Assembly (NCBI GenBank): GCA_021234155.1
Contig: JAJEKV010000099.1
Location: forward strand, 304,560-368,559
Length of the DNA: 64,000 bases
Direction: 5' to 3'
DNA from: Isoetes taiwanensis
Lineage: Eukaryota; Streptophyta; Lycopodiopsida; Isoetales; Isoetaceae
Position numbers and translations under genes: made by a program. Shown one piece after another: positions 56,649-64,000 of the stretch. Within the stretch, counting starts at the first letter, position 1, and every line of letters begins with the position of its first letter. The notes under the pieces are model-generated. The model searched no databases. It was given only the letters and a program-made list of their open reading frames with translations, and was not told the origin of the DNA.

Positions 56649-57800
56649 CTAAGACCTTACCCCCGTAAAAGAAAGATCCAACATACCAAGTCCTCCTTGT
56701 TGTTTAAACAACATACATTTCTTCCACGCCACCTTCACATTGCCTCCTTTATCAAGACACCAGACAAAATCTCTTACAATCTTTTTTTTATCTCGCAAAC
56801 TTAGAAGCCGGAGCCAATAGAACAAAACCAAATAAATATGTGTATTGTTCAATCACCGACTTAGCTACTTGAATTCTACCGCCAAGGATAACTTTGAGCC
56901 TCTCCACCAAATCGGATGCCTTTGTAAATTTAAGATAATTTCATCCCATGCTTCATTCATGTCAATATCTAGACCAAAAGGGACTCCTAGAAGCTTTGTC
57001 TTTGCGAAGGGTACAACCACCTTCCGTGCATACTCATATAAAAAATGTGGAACCGCTTCCTTCCCCACCCATAAAGCACTACATTTAGCCCAATTAAGGA
57101 GACAACCGGATGCAATTGAAAATATATCCAAAAGCTTTTTGATTATCGCAGACATTATTCTCTTCACCATCCACTAGCAAGAAGGTATAAATGCAAACCG
57201 ATAACCAAAATCTGGTCACCTTCCACCAATAATATATCCTTTACCAAACCATCCTTTTCAAAGCCTCATGCAATAGTTGCGAAAGTCCTTACGCCACTAT
57301 AGTAAACAAAAAGGAGCTAAAGGCAACCTTGCCTTATTCCACGTTCAATTGGAAAAAGCACCAAGGGTTCTCCATGATACAAAGACTACCCCCTTAGCGA
57401 AATCAACATTTTATGCATCATAGAGCGGAAACCAGGCCCAAATCCCAATTTCAAAAGCATGGCATCCAAGAAAGTCCACTTCACACTATCATAAGCTTTA
57501 GCAAAATCCAATTTTAAATATAGAAGATTTTGACCCGAACAATGGGCCCAATGAACTCCCTCATATGTCGCCACTATATTATGAAAAAATTTCGACTGAA
57601 GAAAGCATGACCGAGGGCGCATCTATTCTCAATCCCAAAAACCGGTTTAAGTCTTTCGCATAGGCTTTTGCAATAATTTTATAGATAGTAGATAGAAGAG
57701 TTATTGGGCCAATCATGAATGCTCACGTGTTCTTTTCACTTTAGGAATAAGAGAAATCAAACCCAGATTCAAATCCTATCAAATTGATGTGAAGTACACA
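56649..57800 (-). pseudogene. ORF2 reverse transcriptase of the old LINE
   Basis: LYLKLDFAKAYDSVKWTFLD (57622-57386) carries the first catalytic Asp of RT. GIRQGC followed by a degenerate PLAPFLF lies near 57345-57310. The YADD site near 57205 is no longer recognisable. KLLGVPFGLDIDMNEAWDEI (57170-56865) and KKIVRDFVWCLDKGGNVKVA, then GGLGMLDL (56852-56649), are the thumb and post-RT segments. Confidence 0.85.
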
Positions 57801-58419
57801 AATCTTTGTATGCCTCCATAATGCTTCTTGGACGTCCATTCCCAATACCTTTTAAAAAAATTCTACAGAATACCATCCATACACTGGCATTTATCCGGGT
57901 TAACTCAAATGTTGCTGCCGCCAATTCGGACATAGACAAGTGGTGCCTCTAACAATTGAGATTCCTCTTGTGAAAGAATTGCATGAACCTTAAAAGCACA
58001 ATATCTCGCATTACATCTTCATGAGGCAAATGTTTGACCTTAAAAAAAAAGTTTCAAAGTATTGAGTAAGGGACTCATTTAATCTCATTTGGCGCTATCA
58101 TTACCCTCCCATCCCAAGATAGATAGAGAGTGCATAGTAGCTGCATACCTCTTACGCTTTGAAGCTTTAAAAAACAAATTTTATTACAACGATCTCCATC
58201 TTTCAGCCGGGTTAATCCATTTAACACGTCTTTGATTGAATTTGGGGCCACTTCAAGACCACGGAATAGCATCAATAACTGTTGCAATCTAAAAGAGTCT
58301 CCCACCAACTTTCTTAAGCTCCTCTAATTCAGCATATAACTTACTCAAGGTCTCTTTTTCTTCATTTAACTCGTTGCGCCCCCCACCTTTCAAGAAAAAA
58401 TCTTGACATTTGCCAAAGC

Positions 58420-59290
58420 CTCAACAATACGTTTGCATACCATGTTGTTGAGATGAAGCCTTTGCCAAGCCTCCCCGACATCCCGCTTCAAACTCCTCAT
58501 TAGGCAACCATCTAGTATTCAATTTAAATACTGTTTTTCTCTTTTGTCTACTATGAGTAAGTTCACGATTTTCAAGAATTTGAGGATTATGGTCCGAGAC
58601 TACTTGTGCCAAATAATTAAGCCTCCATAACCGTGGACATATATCACAAAGCACACTATTTGCATACATTCGATCATGACGAGGCCCATGACAATCCTGG
58701 GCCAACCCAATTATTAGTCCAAGTAAAAGATGAATCTCCATCAACTTCCATAAACCCATGTTGAAAGAGTAACTTCTGCCATTGCTGCCGTTCAAAGCCA
58801 CTTACAATCTGTCCACCACCTAATCTATCTTGTGCTGATTTGACCATATTGAAATCCTCTACTAGAAGCCAAGCCACATTTTCTCCCCATTTTGGTATTT
58901 TATTACATAAAGAAGCCCATAAAGTTGCTCTTTTCTAGAAATATTAGATGCATATACATTAATGATACCACATTCTTGAAGTCCTTGCTTCCATTTAATA
59001 AACCATCCACCTTCCAAATTTATCTTTTGCTGTAAATGTGACATGAACATCCATACTCCAGGCTATCATTGTACTACCCCGAGCCTTGCCTGAAGTACTT
59101 ATTAGAGCAGAAGTTTGCTTCCCAAACAAATTCATCATTGGAACGACCCTGCCTCTATCACATTTATGCTCTTGAATACATAAAATATCTGGATTAATGT
59201 GCTTAATTAAATTAGCCAACCTCTCACGCTTTTTGGGGAGATGAGCGTGCACCCTCTCACATTCCGGACATAATCTTAAGCATAAGATAT
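58420..59290 (-). pseudogene. ORF2 APE-type endonuclease of the old LINE
   Basis: Broken frames carry endonuclease motifs in order: KIMSGMxEG (degenerate SWNVRG) near 59270, NPDILCIQEHKCDRG with the catalytic Glu (59252-58995), GIINVYASN (59050-58862), LVEDFNMVKSAQDRLGG (degenerate GDFN, 58877-58674), and VVSDHNPQIL with the SDH box (58801-58421). This domain nicks target DNA to prime reverse transcription. Confidence 0.82.
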
Positions 59291-59559
59291 TTTGGATTTT
59301 CTTCTTCGCCCTCTTTTTATTTTTTCACACTTTAACTCCGGTTTCTGCGGGCTTATATAAAACCAAGGCCTGGTCCGGGTTATGCGACTCATATCACCGT
59401 TATCCTATTGCCTATCTTCCTCCTCGATGAATCGCCACCAACCCCGACTCTATGTTATCACCGTTATCCGGTGATGCGTCCACCCCGCTTTACTTTTATG
59501 CTTTCTAGGACTTTGCCATGCCAACTCATCATTGAAACGGTTGACCATCTCTTCATCCG

Positions 59560-61002
59560 GTGATGAATCATGAACATCCTCACCAACCACCATTGGAACT
59601 GCTTCTATAGCTTTTCCACATTCTTGCAAACCGGATACTGCTTTTCATCCCGATTCTGGAACAACTCGAGGAGTTCGCGACATATCCATATTTTTTGTTT
59701 GACCACCAATGGGATATTCCTTCTGCATCTACATCGATATCTTCAAAGAAGGAAACCAACACTTTAACTCACCGCCATTCAAAAGCTCTAAGTTAAAGCG
59801 TGAGAAAAACTCCCACTCTTCACTATTACCTCCTTAGAAGACTCGATCCATAGGTAATGCTACGCATTAACGAGCACCTCGAGGATTGAATGAGATATAT
59901 GCTTACCAATACCATTAGTAATAGAGATAAGAAACTTTGGAAGCAATAGATCGATTGGCAAACCATGAATTTGAAACCAGCAAGAAGGCAAAGATTACTT
60001 TATAAGGATTATCGCCAGAAAAGCACGGTGAATAATTTGAAAAAATGACACATGAGCCTCTATTGAGAAAACACCTCTTGAAGTCAATCTATTAACAAAG
60101 TTTCGATTGCCAAAACCCCAACAAAAAGAAATTATTGCCTAACACTTTTGAAAGAATTAAAAGGTGCAACAGACATCCTTCTAAGCATAGAACCAATCCA
60201 TCCGGTAATTTTAGTAGAATTAAAATAATTTCCGGCCATAGTACCCAATTACGTATGTGCCACCGGTTTAGCCACACACTTTCGATGCTCCAATTGATCC
60301 ACCCGATAACTGGCACGCCACAAACTTTGTTTCCACCAGCATACCATTAATGCCTTGAATAAAGTCCTCCACACAAACCGAATGCTTTAAAACTCCCCTT
60401 TCCTCTTTTCAACACTTCAAAAAGTCCACGCTTATTACCCGATCCAAGAAAGTAAGCGCTTCCTGCACACGTGAACTCTGATAATTATGAGCAAGATCTT
60501 TACGCACCCAACTACTGAAATGAGCGTTCCTCAATCTGTTAACTGTGTCATTTGATCTCCAAGCATTTGTAGGATCTTGGCGAACAGGATTAGACCTCAA
60601 ATCTACACACCCATCATGATTACTCTCAGTAGCTTTAGGTGCCTCAGCATCTCCGTTCTCCACCTGTAAAGCCTCAACACATGGAAAATCCTCAGAAACA
60701 TTGGCTAGTACCTCCATACTTGTTTTGCCCACTATTTTATCATTTGTCATTTTATTTACTTCCTCAGTCACTGTAAACAGAGATTTCAAGGGTTGCAATG
60801 CCTTTGCAACTGAAACAGTTGATGTATTTACCTGCTTATGCATCTTTGCTACTTCACCTGCATGGCTTGAGCCTAAAGGAGTATAAGAGCAAAAATTTTC
60901 CGGAAACCCACCAACCTTCTCTATTGGACTCAGAGACCGTAAGTCTGACTTTCGTGCTAAATCCTTCCACCGAACATTATCCTTGATAGAAGATTCAGAC
61001 AT
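59560..61002 (-). pseudogene. ORF1 (gag-like) of the old LINE
   Basis: The frame 61002-60409 (197 codons) begins MSESSIKDNVRWKDLARKSD, a plausible natural start about 430 bp inside the element. It continues in other frames with ARQLSGGSIG-like and PVIGWINWSIESVWLNRWHI (60316-60092) and 59762-59580. Plant L1 ORF1 proteins bind the element RNA through a DUF4283-type domain and a zinc knuckle. I cannot see a clean CCHC here, so the domain assignment rests on position and size. Confidence 0.6.
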
Positions 61003-61009
61003 TGAGACA

Positions 61010-61436
61010 TCTGAAGTGAAAACCCCTTCACCAAAACCTACGCCAAGAGAATAGTGCAGGTTGCTCCACTGAGCCTAATCAACCCTGCTACTACCTCCAA
61101 TCCTCAGAGGATTTCAGGCAAGATTCTGGAATATGGCCGAAACTGAAAGACCCTTGACTTTCACCAGTAAACTTCTGTAAAAGCATTCATATAATATACC
61201 AATGGAAAGGGCTCGAAGAGAGCTTTCCAACGGTGTAAAGAACACTGAATTCTGACCCCGAACGCCAAAATTATGGCCGCTCAAAGTTTGCTCCGGCAAA
61301 GTACGGCGCCCTACCTGCGACTTTTTCCTACCTGCGATTTCCCTTTTTTTAATGTGTAATCTTTGAACAGAGAGGTGTCATAGTGCAGGCTTTGTGCTTG
61401 GCTGGAGCATGCACACATTGGTACTCGGTTTCCAGC
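61010..61436 (-). other. 5' untranslated region of the old LINE
   Basis: Begins GCTGGAAACCGAGTACC on the minus strand. Contains a GGAAAGC-C palindromic segment (61204-61232) and a following CTGAATTCTGACCCCGAACG, which resemble 45625-45690 beside the 5' limit of the GC-rich LINE. Confidence 0.55.
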
Positions 61437-61455
61437 CTTCCTCACTAACATTCTT
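61437..61455 (+). repeat. target-site duplication of the old LINE (5' side)
   Basis: CTTCCTCACTAACATTCTT, identical over 19 bases to 50405-50423. Confidence 0.93.
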
Positions 61456-61477
61456 AGGTTATGCCCTTCAGGCAACC

Positions 61478-61600
61478 CAAAAATAGAATACGTCGGCATG
61501 TGCACAATCCATTAAGGAAATATTCTAAAGACTTGCTCGAGAAGCTCCAAAGAATCACTTTACAAAGAATGTATCTCTTTACAGATTTCCTTCATACTTT
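61478..61600 (+). repeat. diverged direct repeat, right copy (matches 49450-49570)
   Basis: Same order of motifs as the left copy (GGCATGTGCACAATCCATTA, TTCTAAAGACTT, GAATGTATCTCTTTACAG). Confidence 0.6.
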
Positions 61601-64000
61601 TCAGATGTTTTAAAATTCCATGCATTCTTTGTTTACTTTGTGGCACAATACATCTCAATGCATTATTATTCTAAATAAATTGATGCCAATATTTTCATTT
61701 ATTCCTAAGGCCCCTAAGGGCCGAATATTTTTTCTCAACACAAACCTTTATCCCTTATCCTTCCGATCTAATTCTTTTGCCTTTTATGTTCTCAATTCTA
61801 AAAGCAATGAGCACCTGTGTCAGACGCATTTATAATGCATTTTTTATGGCTAAATAAAAACGTGACCAGGCATTACTTTATCCGCAAGCAAGTTTTTTGA
61901 ATGCTCTCAATGCCACGTGTGCGACCAGATTCAAAGAAGGCAGATTTGCCATGTTCTTGCTGTGCTCCTACAATGATGGATGCTACATCCGGAGGCATCT
62001 ATTCTCGAAGTTCCCATCTGTTTAGGGCTGGCTCTTCATTAGCTCCAGCTGGTTCTACCTCTATCGCCATCAAAGTGGAGTTTTCGCTGGAAGTGGCTAC
62101 ACCACATATTTAGGAATCAATGAGTATTTAAGCCCATAGTTCTTGTCACTGCTCCTACCCTTAAATCATGCTGCTCTAAATGAATCTTGGTTGCGTAGGT
62201 GATGTCCTCCAAAACTGTCAAAATCTGCCTGCCATATATTTGTGAGTCCTCTGGCTTTATTTTTCAGTGTTGGTCTTTCATGCCTTTTCGCTTCGCCTTC
62301 TCCATAGCTTGCCGGGCTTGGCCTATGAGCTATTGATACTGCTAAAAATTCATTAGTGAATAAAGCTATACTGGCCTTCTTACCTTTAGGCATCTGGAAT
62401 TGGTTATTGTGCTTGAACATGAAAAGCTTCAAAATCTATTCTCTATGCTAACATTCACCTGAAGTTAGTGCAAATAGAGTGATCCATGTCCATTTTTTGA
62501 TGACATGCCGCTAAGTTTGCTATCAATTCTCAATGCTTTCTCCCCATTTACTTCGAGATCATGCATGCAAAATTCAACTTTTGTGATCCACATACTCTTT
62601 GAAATCTAATTCCATTCATTAGTACGACAATGGAATGGAAAACAAAAAAAGGATAGTCAGTTGTTTTCGTGATACATATCTAAATAGGTCAAGCAATCTT
62701 TCAACATATTCACTTGCTTCTAGACCTGCCAAAATCATGATAAGCAATGATTGGCTTTCCATGTTTTATTTAATGGCTACAGAGTTAAAATACCTCTTGA
62801 TCCACTAATCACTGTGAAGTATGGAAGTAGTAGTTTTGAGCCTAAAAATTGGATGCAACGCATAAATTGCATGTGCAAATGCTTCTGATTTCTTTTGTAT
62901 AGGTAAATAAAATGAGTTTGCCAATTTTTGGAATCACAGCACATCATGGATTATAGTCTTCTATTGGGTCTTCACTTCGGGAGGGCTCCTCAATATACTT
63001 CTGTAGTATCCGCACATTCTGGGAATCTGCACATGTCCTTGTTATGATTGCAATGTGGCAAAGAGGAGCATGAATGCTCAAGTAATAATGGACGTGTGTT
63101 GAGAAAACTACAAAAGGTCTATTTTTGATGAGATTAAAGTCTAGAAAACATGAATATATTTAACTTGGTTAGAAAGCGAGGTCGATCCTAACTTATCATT
63201 GGCTAATTGTGAATTGAACATGGTGACGATAGAATTGCACTCAGGTTCTTATTCTCATTACCATTAAGGCACTCTAAAATATCCTTCGTTTCAGCAAAAA
63301 TTTCTAAGAAATTCGGGGCTTTCATATTTCTGATTTTGATGAATATGTTAGGCCTATTCTTTTTTTCTTTCTGTGCCGATAGTTTGGGATTATGTGATTG
63401 GCCTAAAATTATTGGTTGTAACTTTTAAGGAATATGGAATGGTTGCTTTAACGAAGATTGTATCATTTGAATTGGACAGATCAATACTGGCAAGCCACAA
63501 GGTTATACCAAAACAATCATTGGAATTCATCTATTAAGTGAGCTTCAATAATGTGGTAATTTGCAAATATAGTCAGGCATAAATATGCATGCTAGAGCAT
63601 AGCATAAACTATTGGATATGGCTGGTTTGTGCTATATGCAGAATAAAAGGTAGACTATTCGATATCCACAGAAATTAAGATCCCAATGTTTGAATTTTTT
63701 CTTGCCAAGACATTTCTAGTTATTAGTTTTGTCCAATGACATCTGACATCAAACAAATTGACTTCAATTTAGAAACCCGAGGTCTTTGTTGAAAGCAATG
63801 TTATATATCCAACTCTAGGAGGATGGGGGATAGATTTTTACAGAGCACATGCTAGTAGTTCTCCACACGCGTTGGTATGGAGCTTCCAACATAAGCATTG
63901 GGAACAAAATATGGTGTTACAAATCCATGGAAGAAAATAAAGATAATAAAACAATGAATATCTCTACACTATTCATACCCACTTAACTATCTTCCTTATT
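61601..64000. other. unassigned flank, no gene recognised
   Basis: A small frame on each strand at 61901-62432 has mixed composition (plus: MMDATSGGIYSRSSHLFRAG; minus: MPKGKKASIALFTNEFLAVS) and could be an exon remnant, but no family is recognised. The rest is AT-rich without repeats or signals. Confidence 0.35.

Larger units (their letters stand above)
50424..61436 (-). mobile_element. full-length L1-type LINE, decayed, host of a younger LINE
   Basis: Minus-strand element bounded by a 19-bp target duplication with a poly-A (plus-strand T-run) at 50422-50432. Without the younger insertion it is about 6.0 kb, the size of a complete plant L1. Order on its strand: 5' UTR (61436-61010), ORF1 (61002 to about 59560), endonuclease (about 59290-58420), RT (57800-56650), and a C-terminal zf-RVT-like region (56439-56197 continuing at 51160-50654). 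Many frameshifts and stops are present. Confidence 0.9.

Overview
This is nuclear DNA of a land plant with a large, transposon-rich genome. The evidence is plant-type LTR, CACTA and LINE elements, U2-type splice signals, a pentatricopeptide-repeat (PPR) scrap and a plant wax-synthase-like (MBOAT) gene. A transposase-like relic of a type I associate with non-flowering plants and cnidarians, and the LINE style, make a fern or other seedless plant more likely than a flowering plant, but this is a weak inference. No intact, confidently functional host gene was found. Nearly everything recognisable is a mobile element, often nested, or a gene fragment.

Layout. (1) 1-2141: flank with a PPR fragment. 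(2) 2147-27675: one Ty1/Copia retrotransposon stretched to 25.5 kb by insertions. It has matching LTRs, a TTGCC target duplication, a tRNA-Met-type primer site and a polypurine tract. Its gag is split twice: by an unresolved block of about 4.3 kb (about 2740-7050), and by a 17.5-kb CACTA DNA transposon (7654-25180) with TCT target duplication, inverted ends and arrays of a GTCAG/CTGAC word. The CACTA holds scraps of several unrelated host genes: an FCP1/NIF-like phosphatase, a DsbA-like thioredoxin with introns, an exosome RNase PH-type subunit, and a fused phospholipase-A2-like/J-domain piece. It also holds a transposase-like relic, but no CACTA transposase was recognised. (3) 27676-36600: repeats built on the word TGTTTCTGG, a LINE 3' fragment with a (TTCC)n tail, a MULE-type transposase scrap and a BED zinc-finger (hAT-like) scrap. 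(4) 36600-38800: an unidentified minus-strand coding relic head-to-head with a frameshifted wax-synthase-like gene. (5) 39085-46925: a 0.7-kb block with a CACTA-like end, present twice, flanking a degraded GC-rich LINE with a (TTCC)n tail. (6) 46926-50404: unassigned DNA, a long TCTA microsatellite and an unrecognised 208-codon ORF. (7) 50424-61436: a complete but decayed minus-strand L1-type LINE (19-bp target duplication), itself split by a younger plus-strand L1-type LINE (51176-56181, 15-bp target duplication, poly-A tail) with a nearly intact ORF2. (8) 61456-64000: unassigned flank.

The genes do not form pathways or operons. What links the parts is insertion history: Copia then CACTA, with host gene pieces inside the CACTA; and old LINE then young LINE. 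Both joins are proved by target duplications and by coding sequence that becomes continuous when the inner element is ignored.
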